From contig JAZNUV010000004.1 of assembly GCA_045592445.1 (NCBI GenBank), forward strand, positions 1 through 59,429: 59,429 nt of DNA, read 5' to 3'. This document shows positions 40,905 through 49,667 of this stretch, piece after piece. The translations under genes were made by a program, and so were the position numbers. Every line of letters starts with the position of its first letter. Position 1 is the stretch's first letter. The notes beneath the pieces were generated by a model. That model was not told where the DNA came from, made no database searches, and saw only the letters and a list, made by a program, of their open reading frames with translations. Source of the DNA: JAQXGO01 sp045592445 (GTDB lineage: Bacteria > Bacillota > Clostridia > UMGS1883 > UMGS1540).

Positions 40905-41849
40905 ATGAAGAATTGGAAAAGAACAGTGACAGTAGTTTTAGTGCTTGCATGCGTATTTACGATGACAAGCTGTGGCAAACCCGCCACAACGTACAAATTT
41001 GCAAGTGGTGGAACAAGCGGTACATACTATGCTGTAGCAAATGCAATGGCTCCCATTATCGGCGGTGCTTCTGACATGACAATTCGTGTAGACTCCACCG
41101 GTGCATCTAAAGCAAACATCCAGCTTATCAATAATGGTGAAGTTGATTTTGCAATTGTACAGAACGATGTTATGGACTATGCTTACAAGGGAACAGATCT
41201 CTTTGCAGGAGAGACCATCACAAGCTTTGCCACCGTCGGTGCAGTCTATGCTGAGGTTTGCCAGATTGTTGCCACACCGAACATTGCAACGGTTGCAGAT
41301 CTCAAGGGCAAAACCGTTTCGATTGGTGACTCCGGTAGCGGCGTGGAATTTAATGCTCTGCAAATCCTCTCCGCATATGGTCTTACAAAAGAAGATATTA
41401 CAGTTGTAAATGCTGACTTTGGTAACTCTACTGAACAGTTTAAAAATGGCTCTATAGATGCTTTCTTCTGTACTGCAGGGGCTCCGACCACAAACATCAC
41501 AGACCTTGCAAATTCTGCAAAAGAGTTTAAAATTTTAGGTATTGATGATGAACATCTTGCAGCTTTAAAGGCAGACTATCCCTTCTATTCAGCCTATCCC
41601 ATCCCTGCCGGTACCTACAAAGGCGTAGAGGAAGATGTACAAACTGTTGCAGTTAAAGCAACTATTATTTGTAAAGCAGACTTGCCTGAGGAAGATGTAT
41701 ACAAATTCACAAAGGCACTCTTTGAAAAAGAAGCTGAGCTTGAATCCGCTCATGCAAAGTTTAAAGAGTTGAATCTTGCCTATGCAACAGACGTTGGGTC
41801 CGTTCCCTTCCATGCAGGTGCACAAAAGTACTATAACGAAGTACAGTAA
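40905..41849 (+). CDS. TAXI-family TRAP transporter substrate-binding lipoprotein
   Basis: A 314-residue secreted binding protein of the TAXI group of TRAP transporters. It has a lipoprotein signal ending at a lipobox-like MTSC near Cys23, then YKFASGGTSGTYYAVANAMA, the TAXI start, NNGEVDFAIVQNDVMDYAYKG and SIGDSGSGVEFNA. It captures a carboxylate-type substrate (glutamate, 2-oxoglutarate or similar) and hands it to the permease; the ligand cannot be named here. AGGAGG precedes the ATG. First gene of the operon. Confidence 0.93.
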   Translation: MKNWKRTVTVVLVLACVFTMTSCGKPATTYKFASGGTSGTYYAVANAMAPIIGGASDMTIRVDSTGASKANIQLINNGEVDFAIVQNDVMDYAYKGTDLFAGETITSFATVGAVYAEVCQIVATPNIATVADLKGKTVSIGDSGSGVEFNALQILSAYGLTKEDITVVNADFGNSTEQFKNGSIDAFFCTAGAPTTNITDLANSAKEFKILGIDDEHLAALKADYPFYSAYPIPAGTYKGVEEDVQTVAVKATIICKADLPEEDVYKFTKALFEKEAELESAHAKFKELNLAYATDVGSVPFHAGAQKYYNEVQ

Positions 41850-42328
41850 TGTATTCTAAAGTAAAAAAACGGATTTGGATTGTGGCCGCAGCTTTTATTT
41901 TAGTTGCGGCCACCCTCGTAATCTTTGATATGAACACCCATTTCCTTTTTCTTCGTGATGCAGAAAGCCGCAAGATATATGCTCGTTTTCCTCTTTCGGA
42001 CGGAGATACTTTTTCAGTCACATTTGTACATTCTGTAAACCAATCCCCGGTTACGGACTACTATAAAATAGGAGCAAACAACGAACTTGTCCTATATGCC
42101 ACGAAATTTCATGCTTTCGGTGCCGGCATGCCTGAAAGCTGGCCGCCAAACGCACAGGTGCAAACCTCGCCTGATGGAATTTATGCAACCAACCTACAAA
42201 TTACCTTGCCGAATGTTACCTATATAGTCGGCACAGTGTCCGACCATATACTTACAATCGGCGACAAGACAATTAGCCTTCGCGATTTGTGCGGAAAAAA
42301 TGCCGAAGTTTTATTTACACTTACATAA
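41849..42328 (+). CDS. DUF1850 protein of TAXI-TRAP operons
   Basis: A 159-residue protein with one N-terminal membrane helix (~9-27) and an extracellular beta-rich domain containing FVHSVNQSPVTDYYKI and KFHAFGAGMPE, the hallmarks of DUF1850. This domain is found between the binding protein and fused permease in many TAXI-type operons. Its role is unknown. Its ATG overlaps the stop of the binding-protein gene by one base and the permease follows 11 bp later. Confidence 0.9.
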   Translation: MYSKVKKRIWIVAAAFILVAATLVIFDMNTHFLFLRDAESRKIYARFPLSDGDTFSVTFVHSVNQSPVTDYYKIGANNELVLYATKFHAFGAGMPESWPPNAQVQTSPDGIYATNLQITLPNVTYIVGTVSDHILTIGDKTISLRDLCGKNAEVLFTLT

Positions 42329-42339
42329 GGAGGATACAC

Positions 42340-44310
42340 ATGAAAGACTCTGAAATCTTCAACAACCAAACAGAGCCTGATGCCCCGATTGACGCCGATG
42401 CTCTCATGGCGGAATTCGACAGGGAATCTAACACAAGACATTTCACTGGAAAAAAGAAAGTTTTCATTAACTCTCTCATGGTCTTTTTTTCCATCTTTGC
42501 CCTATGTGTAGCTTTGTTGGGCCGTTTTCTAAATAAAATACCCTTTTTTGCTACTATTATGGTATGGCCCGGCAACTGCGCTGTTTTCCTTGCGCTGATT
42601 TTGCTGATTGCCTATTTAATTTACCCTGCTTACAAAAAACAGGCAAAGCGTGAAAATTATATTCCCTGGTACGATTTCATACTGGGTATTCTCGCTTTCC
42701 TATGTTTTATGTATATTGCAATTAACGCACGTGAAATTGCGATTCGTGCAATCAATATTAACATGACTGATAAAATTGTTGCCATTCTCTCCATTTTACT
42801 TTTGGCAGAGGCCTGTCGACGTGTTGTTGGTCTGCCAATATTGTGTGTAATTGCTGCTTTGATTGGATATACCTTTTTTCAAGGTACAACCCTTCCGCGG
42901 TTTTTACAAACATTAGCCTACACGAAAGATGGTATTACCGGCACACCGCTTCAAATCTGCACCAACTATCTGGCATTATTCATTCTGTTTGGGGCTTTTC
43001 TTGAAAAAACAGGTATAGGTGCATTCTTTGTAGACCTTGCAAACTCTATTGCTGGCTTTGCAAGTGGCGGTCCTGCAAAGGTTGCCGTTATTTCCAGTGC
43101 CCTTGAGGGTATGTATTCGGGCAGCTCTGTTGCTAACACCGTCGGAAGTGGTTCCATTACCATTCCAACCATGAAAAAAGCAGGCTATAAACCCGAATTT
43201 GCGGCCGCAGTAGAAGCTGCCGCCTCCACCGGCGGGCAAATTATGCCACCTATTATGGGTGCAGCTGCCTTTCTTATGTCAGAAATCACGGAAATCCCTT
43301 ATGTAATTATTGCTGTTGCAGCTATCTTACCAGCCATTTTATATTTCACCGGAATCTTTATGATGATTCACTTTGAAGCGAAAAAGTTAGGGCTTCGCGG
43401 CCTTTCAAAAGAAGATATTCCGCATTTTGGCAAACTGATTCTCCGCCGCGGTTATCTTCTTCTGCCGGTTTTTTTCCTAGTATTCTTTATGGGACGCGGA
43501 ATGACGCCTGCTTACTCCGTTTCTCTTGCCATCTTATCGGCAATTATTGTTAGCTTTTTCTCTAAAGATACACGCCTTTCCCCCAAGAAATTATTGGAAG
43601 CACTTACAGGCGGCACACGAAGCACAATCGCTGTCGCGATTGCCTGCGCAGTTGCAGGAAACGTTGTTGGTCTTGTCAGTCTTTCCTATTTAGGACAAGA
43701 GCTTATGGACCTATTGGTAATCGTATCCGGCAGTAGCTTGTTCTTGGCACTTATACTGGTTATGCTTGCTTGTATTGTGCTGGGTATGGGTGTTCCCACA
43801 ACCGCAAACTATGTTATTATGGCTACAATGGCGGCTCCTCTTATTCTAAAAATTGCCCCAGGAACGCCGGTGTTGGCGGCGCATATGTTTGTATTCTACT
43901 TTGGTATTGTGGCTGATATTACACCGCCTGTAGCACTTGCTGCCTATGCAGGTAGTGCCATTGCAAAGTCTGACCCCCTTAAAACCGGTATCATAGCCAC
44001 ACGCCTTGCTATCACCGCATTTATTATTCCCTATATCTTTGTCCTGCAACCTAAAATGTTGTTTATTGATGCAAGTGCATTTGAAGTAATTAAAATCGTG
44101 CTCACCTCATTTGCTGGCATCGTAGCTATCTCCGCCGGCATGGAAGGCTATTTCCGTACAAAACTTACATGGTATGAACGAATTTATGTTCTCGCCGCTG
44201 GTCTTTGCTTGATTACACCGGATACCTTAACGGATATTATCGGCATTGCTGCTCTCGCCTTGTTTATAGTTTGGCAGAGTGTACGGGTAAAACGCATTCA
44301 AAATGCATAA
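42340..44310 (+). CDS. Fused TRAP transporter permease (DctQM-type, TAXI)
   Basis: A 656-residue membrane protein that joins the small (DctQ) and large (DctM) TRAP permease parts, the usual form for TAXI systems. A hydrophilic N-terminus (~1-40) precedes about 17 helices. The large-subunit signature includes SGSSVANTVGSGSITIPTMKK, AAASTGGQIMPPIMGAAAF and GMGVPTTANYVIMA. It drives import with a sodium gradient. AAGGAGG precedes the ATG at 42340. It ends at a strong terminator. Confidence 0.94.
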   Translation: MKDSEIFNNQTEPDAPIDADALMAEFDRESNTRHFTGKKKVFINSLMVFFSIFALCVALLGRFLNKIPFFATIMVWPGNCAVFLALILLIAYLIYPAYKKQAKRENYIPWYDFILGILAFLCFMYIAINAREIAIRAININMTDKIVAILSILLLAEACRRVVGLPILCVIAALIGYTFFQGTTLPRFLQTLAYTKDGITGTPLQICTNYLALFILFGAFLEKTGIGAFFVDLANSIAGFASGGPAKVAVISSALEGMYSGSSVANTVGSGSITIPTMKKAGYKPEFAAAVEAAASTGGQIMPPIMGAAAFLMSEITEIPYVIIAVAAILPAILYFTGIFMMIHFEAKKLGLRGLSKEDIPHFGKLILRRGYLLLPVFFLVFFMGRGMTPAYSVSLAILSAIIVSFFSKDTRLSPKKLLEALTGGTRSTIAVAIACAVAGNVVGLVSLSYLGQELMDLLVIVSGSSLFLALILVMLACIVLGMGVPTTANYVIMATMAAPLILKIAPGTPVLAAHMFVFYFGIVADITPPVALAAYAGSAIAKSDPLKTGIIATRLAITAFIIPYIFVLQPKMLFIDASAFEVIKIVLTSFAGIVAISAGMEGYFRTKLTWYERIYVLAAGLCLITPDTLTDIIGIAALALFIVWQSVRVKRIQNA

Positions 44311-44321
44311 TTGGTTTTCTC

Positions 44322-44354
44322 AAAAACCGCGTCTAATATAGACGCGGTTTTTTT
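44322..44354 (+). terminator. Terminator after the TRAP operon
   Basis: Arms AAAAACCGCGTCTA and TAGACGCGGTTTTT with an ATA-type loop and a T7 run, 11 bp after the permease stop. Confidence 0.94.
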
Positions 44355-44355
44355 A

Positions 44356-44690
44356 TCATCATAATCAGTGAAGCGTATAAGAGACTAAATTTATTTAGCT
44401 GTGTGAGAAAATGCTACATTGTAAATCATTTGAAAAACACATAGAATTGGTTAATAAAGGGTTTAGATTAGGAGAATTTAATTGATTCAGATTACATATT
44501 CTCTCACCAACCCATATTTTTTACAAACACAATACTGGTTATTTACAATATCATTTTGTATTGTCTATGGTAACTTTATTCATAGATAAATCCTCCTAAT
44601 GTGTTTTTGGTTTTGACTGACAACTCTTAACACATTCGGAGGATTCTTTTATCGGTTATTAAACCTCGTGACAATCGCGTAGTTTTCGTT
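44356..44690. other. AT-rich patch with an inverted repeat and gene remnants
   Basis: No intact gene is seen. An imperfect inverted repeat (AATCCTCCTAATGTGTT at 44589-44605 and AACACATTCGGAGGATT at 44629-44645, 16 of 17 matching) puts ribosome-site-like GGAGGATT on both strands. Leftward from it, a well-placed ATG opens a frame that stops after 10 codons; another frame then reads VNNQYCVCKKYGLVREYV. To the left on the plus strand a 24-codon frame reads MLHCKSFEKHIELVNKGFR. This looks like a decayed insertion, but I do not recognise the element. Confidence 0.4.
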
Positions 44691-44693
44691 ATA

Positions 44694-44727
44694 CAAAAAA
44701 CAAGCAGCTGCCGAATATGGCAACTGC
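44694..44727 (-). terminator. Terminator of the ribosomal protein cluster (after rplQ)
   Basis: On the minus strand, GCAGTTGCC and GGCAGCTGC arms around ATATTC are followed by TTGTTTTTTG, about 50 bp past the rplQ stop. Confidence 0.82.
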
Positions 44728-44776
44728 CTGCTATGATTTCCATTCTTTATCATCTGTTGACAAAGAGCTTTTTTAA

Positions 44777-45109
44777 TTACACGAGTTCGATCATTGCCAT
44801 CGGTGCCGCGTCACCGCGTCTAACACCGGCTTTAATAATCCTTGTGTAACCGCCGTTTCTATCTGCATATTTCGGTGCAATCTCCGTAAACAGCTTATAG
44901 GTTACGTCTTTCTTTGTAATGAAACGCATAGCCTGTCTCTTGGCATGCAGCGTGTTATCCTTGCCTAAAGTAATCATCTTTTCAACCAACGGGCGAATTT
45001 CTTTCGCGCGTGTTTCGGTTGTCATCATCTTACCATTTTCAAGAAACGCTGTAACCATACCGCGTAACATAGCCATACGTGCATCGGTCGGTCTACCTAA
45101 TTTTCTCAT
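44777..45109 (-). CDS. rplQ: 50S ribosomal protein L17
   Basis: A 110-residue L17 starting MRKLGRPTDARMAMLRGMVT, with the family TTETRAKEIRPLVEKMIT block and a C-terminal IKAGVRRGDAAPMAMIELV. It lines the exit-tunnel side of the 50S subunit. It is the last gene of the alpha operon part, 43 bp after rpoA. Confidence 0.97.
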   Translation of the reverse strand: MRKLGRPTDARMAMLRGMVTAFLENGKMMTTETRAKEIRPLVEKMITLGKDNTLHAKRQAMRFITKKDVTYKLFTEIAPKYADRNGGYTRIIKAGVRRGDAAPMAMIELV

Positions 45110-45152
45110 TCTGAAACACTCCTTTCGCTAAAGCTTGGCGCTGTTCCTTTTA

Positions 45153-46103
45153 TTAGTCCTCAACAGGTGCTAAGGCAAGTCCGAGACTTAAAAGCTTATT
45201 GATAACCTCTTCCAATGATTTGCGACCGAGGTTTCTGACGTTCATCATATCTTCTTCGGTCTTTTGGATGAGATCTTCTACATTATTTATGCCTGCACGT
45301 TTTAAGCAATTGTATGAACGTACGGAAAGGTCTAGTTCTTCAATCGTCATTTCGAGAACCTTTTCTTTCTTGACCTCCGGCTTATCCACCATAATATCAA
45401 TATCCTTCGTGCCGTCTGCAAGGTCGATAAAAAGATTTAGATGCTCATTGAATATCTTGGCACCGAGGCTAACTGCTTCGTTCGGTGTAATGGTTCCGTT
45501 TGTCCAGATTTCAAGCGTAAGCTTGTCAAAATCCGTCACCTGACCGACACGTGTGTTTTCCACCTGGAAATTCACCTTCGGTACGGGTGTGTAGATAGAG
45601 TCTACCGGAATTAAACCGATAACAGGTTGGCTTATCTGCTTATTCTTTTCCGCAGATACATATCCTCTGCCTTTATTGATTGTGATTTCCATGTACAGTC
45701 TTGCATCTTCATTCAGTGTTGCAATATGCAAGTCTGGATTAAAAATCTCAACACTGGAGTCTGCCTTAATATCCTTTGCACAAATCTCGCAGGGTCCCTT
45801 TGCGTCAATATAAACGGTTTCGGAGCTATCTCCATGCAACTTTACGATAAGCTGCTTTATGTTAAGGACAATCTCCGTCACGTCTTCTTTTACACCCGGT
45901 ATACCGGAAAACTCATGCAGAACACCATCTATCTTAATAGAAGTGACTGCCGCGCCCGGCAACGAGGAAAGCATGATTCTACGCAAGGAATTCCCAAGGG
46001 TTGTACCGTAACCTCTTTCCAAGGGCTCCAATACAAACTTACCGTAGAACTTGTCGTCTGCAGAACCCATACATTCGATTCTTGGCTTTTCGATTTCTAT
46101 CAT
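45153..46103 (-). CDS. rpoA: RNA polymerase alpha subunit
   Basis: A 316-residue alpha subunit. The N-terminal domain (~1-230) for dimerisation and beta/beta' assembly contains EPLERGYGTTLGNSLRRIMLSSLPG. The C-terminal domain (~245-310) binds UP elements and activators and contains LDLSVRSYNCLKRAGINNVEDL and NLGRKSLEEV. It fits with the A-rich UP tracts seen upstream of the rRNA-type promoters at the left end. Confidence 0.98.
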   Translation of the reverse strand: MIEIEKPRIECMGSADDKFYGKFVLEPLERGYGTTLGNSLRRIMLSSLPGAAVTSIKIDGVLHEFSGIPGVKEDVTEIVLNIKQLIVKLHGDSSETVYIDAKGPCEICAKDIKADSSVEIFNPDLHIATLNEDARLYMEITINKGRGYVSAEKNKQISQPVIGLIPVDSIYTPVPKVNFQVENTRVGQVTDFDKLTLEIWTNGTITPNEAVSLGAKIFNEHLNLFIDLADGTKDIDIMVDKPEVKKEKVLEMTIEELDLSVRSYNCLKRAGINNVEDLIQKTEEDMMNVRNLGRKSLEEVINKLLSLGLALAPVED

Positions 46104-46150
46104 GACAATATACCCCCTTCTGAATTTGATGTAATCTACGAGGGTGAGGC

Positions 46151-46777
46151 TTATTTCGAGTACAACTCGACGATAAGCGTTTCCTGAATGGGCAAATCGA
46201 TATCATCGCGCGATGCCAAAGTTGCTACCTTTGCCACATAATTCTCGCGATCCAGCTCAAGCCACTTCGGAATCACCTTAGACGCTGTATTCTCTAAAAC
46301 AGCCTTTATCTTCGGCAACGCCTTACTCTTTTCACATACTGCAACTACATCTCCCTCTTTTACGAGGAAAGAAGGAATGTTTACTCTACGGCCGTTTACT
46401 GTAAAATGACCATGTGTAACGAGCTGACGTGCTTCCGGACGGGATAATGCAAAGCCCAAACGGTACACAACATTATCTAATCTGCTTTCCAAAATCTGTA
46501 AAAGGTTTTCACCGGTTACACCGTGCTTTTTATTTGCCATTTCATAGTACTTGGCAAACTGGCTTTCCAGTACGCCATAGTATCTTTTTGCTTTCTGTTT
46601 TTCACGCAACTGCAATCCATATTCGGACTGTTTTTTACGTCCCTGACCATGTTGGCCGGGTGCATAGCTTCTTCTGCCGACTGCACATTTGTCCGTATAG
46701 CAACGGTCGCCTTTGAGGAAAAGCTTTAAGCCTTCTCTGCGGCACAGTCTGCAAACTGAACCTGTATATCTAGCCAT
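46151..46777 (-). CDS. rpsD: 30S ribosomal protein S4
   Basis: A 208-residue S4. The N-terminus has the four-Cys zinc site CRLCRREGLKLFLKGDRC and CAVGRR, so it is the Cys-plus form. The S4 RNA-binding domain (~98-160) contains RLDNVVYRLGFALSRPEARQLV. It starts 16S rRNA assembly and can repress its own operon in other bacteria. Located between rpoA and rpsK, the Firmicutes order with rpsD in the cluster. Confidence 0.97.
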   Translation of the reverse strand: MARYTGSVCRLCRREGLKLFLKGDRCYTDKCAVGRRSYAPGQHGQGRKKQSEYGLQLREKQKAKRYYGVLESQFAKYYEMANKKHGVTGENLLQILESRLDNVVYRLGFALSRPEARQLVTHGHFTVNGRRVNIPSFLVKEGDVVAVCEKSKALPKIKAVLENTASKVIPKWLELDRENYVAKVATLASRDDIDLPIQETLIVELYSK

Positions 46778-46794
46778 AGTAATTCACCTCCAAA

Positions 46795-47193
46795 TCAAAC
46801 TCTTCTACGTTTCGGCGGACGGCAGCCGTTATGCGGAATCGGCGTAACGTCCTTAATCATGCTGACTTCAAGTCCTGCTGCCTGTAAAGCACGGATTGCT
46901 GCCTCGCGGCCTGCACCCGGACCCTTTACATAGACCTCAACACTCTTAAGTCCATGCTCCATTGCTGCTTTCGCTGCTGTTTCAGCGGCCGTCTGCGCTG
47001 CAAACGGTGTGCTCTTTCTGGAACCACGGAAGCCCAGACCACCGGCACTAGCCCATGACAGTGCGTTTCCGGCAGTATCTGTAATGGTAACAATCGTATT
47101 ATTAAAAGAGGAACGAATATGTGCTGCGCCGCGCTCAATATTCTTGCGCTCGCGTTTTTTTCTGGTCGTTCTCTTTACCGCTGTTTTCGCCAT
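46795..47193 (-). CDS. rpsK: 30S ribosomal protein S11
   Basis: A 132-residue S11 with the core SFNNTIVTITDTAGNALSWASAGGLGFRGSRKSTPFAAQ and C-terminal TPIPHNGCRPPKRRRV. It helps form the mRNA exit channel on the 30S platform. Thirteen bases separate it from rpsM. Confidence 0.97.
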   Translation of the reverse strand: MAKTAVKRTTRKKRERKNIERGAAHIRSSFNNTIVTITDTAGNALSWASAGGLGFRGSRKSTPFAAQTAAETAAKAAMEHGLKSVEVYVKGPGAGREAAIRALQAAGLEVSMIKDVTPIPHNGCRPPKRRRV

Positions 47194-47206
47194 TTTTCAA
47201 AACCTC

Positions 47207-47575
47207 CTACTTCTTCTTGTTCGCAATCGTGCGCTTCGGACCTTTTCTTGTGCGCGCGTTTGTCTTTGTTCTCTGTCCGCGAACTGGCAGACCTTTTCTG
47301 TGTCGCAAACCGCGGTAGCATCCGATTTCAACTAAACGTTTGATATCGAGCGCTACACTGCGACGGAGGTCGCCTTCCACCTTATAATTTTTATCAATCA
47401 GGTCTCTGAGCTTAATGACCTCTTCTTCTGTCAAATCCTTAACGCGGGTATCGGGATTTATCCCTGTTGCCTCCAGGATTTTAATTGCACTCGTTCTACC
47501 TATACCGAAGATATATGTGAGTCCGATTTCTACTCTTTTTTCTCTCGGCAGGTCAACACCGGCTATTCTGGCCAT
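47207..47575 (-). CDS. rpsM: 30S ribosomal protein S13
   Basis: A 122-residue S13 starting MARIAGVDLPREKRVEIGLT, with the helix-hairpin-helix IGRTSAIKILEATGI and GCYRGLRHRKGLPVRGQRTKTNAR. It contacts the 50S subunit and the P-site tRNA. The basic tail ends GPKRTIANKKK. Confidence 0.97.
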   Translation of the reverse strand: MARIAGVDLPREKRVEIGLTYIFGIGRTSAIKILEATGINPDTRVKDLTEEEVIKLRDLIDKNYKVEGDLRRSVALDIKRLVEIGCYRGLRHRKGLPVRGQRTKTNARTRKGPKRTIANKKK

Positions 47576-47593
47576 ACTTACACCTCCTATAAA

Positions 47594-47707
47594 TTAACCT
47601 TGTTTTTGCTTATGCTTCGGATTTTCGCAGATTACCATGATTTTACCTTTTCTCTTGATAATCTTACATTTTTCACAAATTTGTTTTACCGAGGGTCTGA
47701 CCTTCAT
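47594..47707 (-). CDS. rpmJ: 50S ribosomal protein L36
   Basis: A 37-residue L36: MKVRPSVKQICEKCKIIKRK then MVICENPKHKQKQG. It has the zinc set Cys, Cys, Cys, His, the Cys-plus form. It lies between infA and rpsM, as usual. GGAGGTAT lies before the ATG. Confidence 0.95.
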   Translation of the reverse strand: MKVRPSVKQICEKCKIIKRKGKIMVICENPKHKQKQG

Positions 47708-47723
47708 AACGATACCTCCTCTA

Positions 47724-47942
47724 TTACTTCGCTCTCCAAACTATCCTGCCCTTTGTTAAATCATAGGGGGACAGTTCCACCGTAACCTTATCGCCCGGAA
47801 GAATACGAATAAAATTCATCCGAAGCTTTCCTGATATATGCGCGAGTATTTGATGACCGTTTTGCAACTCCACCTGAAACATCGCGTTAGGTAACGATTC
47901 TAAAACCGTACCTTCCATTTCCAGTACATCATCCTTTGCCAA
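47724..47942 (-). CDS. infA: Translation initiation factor IF-1
   Basis: A 72-residue OB-fold protein starting with AKDDVLEMEGTVLESLPNAM and including HISGKLRMNFIRILPGDKV. It occupies the A site during initiation. The start codon is TTG with AAGGAGG 9 bp upstream; the next in-frame ATG would remove conserved residues. IF-1 itself starting at TTG is noteworthy. Confidence 0.95.
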   Translation of the reverse strand: MAKDDVLEMEGTVLESLPNAMFQVELQNGHQILAHISGKLRMNFIRILPGDKVTVELSPYDLTKGRIVWRAK

Positions 47943-47956
47943 GTTTCAAACCTCCT

Positions 47957-48238
47957 TCAAAGCTCGACTGACTGATTTTCCTCGTGAAACGTGCTTATTG
48001 CCTTTCTGACTTCAGAATTTGTAAGACGTTCACCGCGTGCAATTTTATCCTTTAGAGCTTCCGCTATATAAGCAGTGGATTTTAAATGTTTTTGCTTTTT
48101 CTTTTTCGGATTATCACATTTTCGGATTTTTCCATCAACTAAATAGCAAAACATGCCCTCAAGACCTACAACCACAAACACTCCGCCTTTATCTCGGCCG
48201 GCAATCGAATATACCAAACTGCCTGCGTCAATATCCAA
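47957..48238 (-). CDS. KOW-domain RNA-binding protein (L14e-like family)
   Basis: A 93-residue protein. The first ~50 residues form a KOW/SH3-like fold (GSLVYSIAGRDKGGVFVVVG, YLVDGKIRKCDNPKKKKQKH). This small family is common in Firmicutes between map and infA. It probably binds RNA or the ribosome, but its role is not established. The start is a TTG with GAGGTG 7 bp upstream. Six bases separate it from map. Confidence 0.85.
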   Translation of the reverse strand: MDIDAGSLVYSIAGRDKGGVFVVVGLEGMFCYLVDGKIRKCDNPKKKKQKHLKSTAYIAEALKDKIARGERLTNSEVRKAISTFHEENQSVEL

Positions 48239-48244
48239 AATAAA

Positions 48245-49009
48245 TCACCTCTGTAATTCTTCAGGACTGATTGTCAGAATCTCAGCCTCATTATCAGTTA
48301 TGGCCACAGTGTTCTCGTAATGCGCTGCTAATTTGTCGTCACATGTTTTAATGGTCCAACCGTCTGCCAACTGTTCCACCTTGTGCGAGCCCAGCGTAAT
48401 CATTGGTTCAATGGCAATTGTCATGCCTTGGCGCAATCGAATGCCGCGGCCGGCTGTCCCAAAATTCGGTACATCCGGGTCTTCGTGCACCGCCTTACCT
48501 ATGCCATGTCCTACCAATTCACGCACAACACCAAACCCTTGTTCCTCAGCCGTTTTTTGCACTGCCGCGGAAATGTCTCCGATACGGAAGCCATCCTGTG
48601 CAAAGCGAACTGCATCAAAAAAGCATTGTTTTGCGGTGTCAATCAGCGTTCTTGCCTCATCGGATATCTCACCAACTGCAAATGTACGCGCGGCATCGCC
48701 ACAAAATCCATCCAACCTTACACCAACATCAAGGCTTATAATATCACCCGCATGGAGCACGGTGGAATCTGGAATACCATGTACGACAACTGCGTTTAAT
48801 GAAGTGCAAATGGATTTGGGGAAACCATTATAATTCTTAAAGGCAGGTATTCCACCATGCTTTCTTATAAAATTTTCCGCAAGTGCATCTATTTCCGCGG
48901 TTGTAATACCGGGCTCAATTTTCGATGCAAGATAGGAAAGTGTTTCCCCTGTCAGTCTGCCTGCGAGACGCATCGCCGCAAGCTCCTGCTCATTTTTCAG
49001 CGTAATCAT
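48245..49009 (-). CDS. map: Methionine aminopeptidase, type I
   Basis: A 254-residue pita-bread metallopeptidase that removes N-terminal Met. The ligands are in SLDVGVRLDGFCGDAARTF (two Asp), GHGIGKAVHE (His), IEPM (Glu) and the final ENTV (Glu). His near 77 sits in NAVVVHGIP. It follows adk with a one-base overlap (TAATG), the usual secY-adk-map order. Confidence 0.95.
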   Translation of the reverse strand: MITLKNEQELAAMRLAGRLTGETLSYLASKIEPGITTAEIDALAENFIRKHGGIPAFKNYNGFPKSICTSLNAVVVHGIPDSTVLHAGDIISLDVGVRLDGFCGDAARTFAVGEISDEARTLIDTAKQCFFDAVRFAQDGFRIGDISAAVQKTAEEQGFGVVRELVGHGIGKAVHEDPDVPNFGTAGRGIRLRQGMTIAIEPMITLGSHKVEQLADGWTIKTCDDKLAAHYENTVAITDNEAEILTISPEELQR

Positions 49010-49644
49010 TATTGCACCTCGAGTGCGGCTTTAACTGCTGCCGCTGTCTCCTCCACACTGCCTTCACTCAGAATGTTAATAAGCTTGCCTGCCTTTTCAT
49101 AATACGCAATCAAAGGTTCTGTCTGCGCGTGATAGACTGCAAGGCGCTTTTTGATCGTCTCTTCCGTATCATCCGGACGGATTGTAAGTTCTTTCCCGCA
49201 CACATTGCACACACCTTCGGTTTTGGGCGGATTAAAAGTTACATGATACGTGGCACCACAAGAAGCACACACTCTTCTGCCGCCGAGGCGCTTTAAGATT
49301 TCTTCATCCCCGACTGCAATATTTAAAACAGTGTAAGGTTCAATCTGCATTTCGTCCAGCTGTTGTGCCTGCGGAATTGTGCGCGGAATGCCATCTAAGA
49401 TAAAGCCGCCCGCACAATCCGGCTGCTTTAGCCGATTTTCCACAATTGCCATAATAATAGAATCCGGCACAAGCTGTCCTTCGTCAATATACTGTTTCGT
49501 CGTTTTGCCCAATGCACTGCCATCCCGAATTTCCGCACGAATCATCGCACCTGTAGAAATTGTCGGAATATTGTACATTGCAGCTAAACGTTCGGCCTGT
49601 GTGCCTTTACCGGCACCCGGAGGCCCTAATAAAATAATTTTCAT
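49009..49644 (-). CDS. adk: Adenylate kinase (zinc-lid form)
   Basis: A 211-residue nucleotide kinase with P-loop GPPGAGKGTQAERLA, FILDGIPRTIPQAQQL, and a lid carrying four cysteines (CASCGATYH and CNVCGKEL) that bind zinc as in many Gram-positives. It interconverts AMP, ADP and ATP. It overlaps map by one base. Confidence 0.96.
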   Translation of the reverse strand: MKIILLGPPGAGKGTQAERLAAMYNIPTISTGAMIRAEIRDGSALGKTTKQYIDEGQLVPDSIIMAIVENRLKQPDCAGGFILDGIPRTIPQAQQLDEMQIEPYTVLNIAVGDEEILKRLGGRRVCASCGATYHVTFNPPKTEGVCNVCGKELTIRPDDTEETIKKRLAVYHAQTEPLIAYYEKAGKLINILSEGSVEETAAAVKAALEVQ

Positions 49645-49667
49645 TGTAATCTCATCTCTTCCTATGC

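Noticed and set aside
44356..44690. CRISPR array or complete insertion sequence
   Set aside because: There is no regular repeat-spacer pattern and no intact transposase frame; only one inverted repeat is present.
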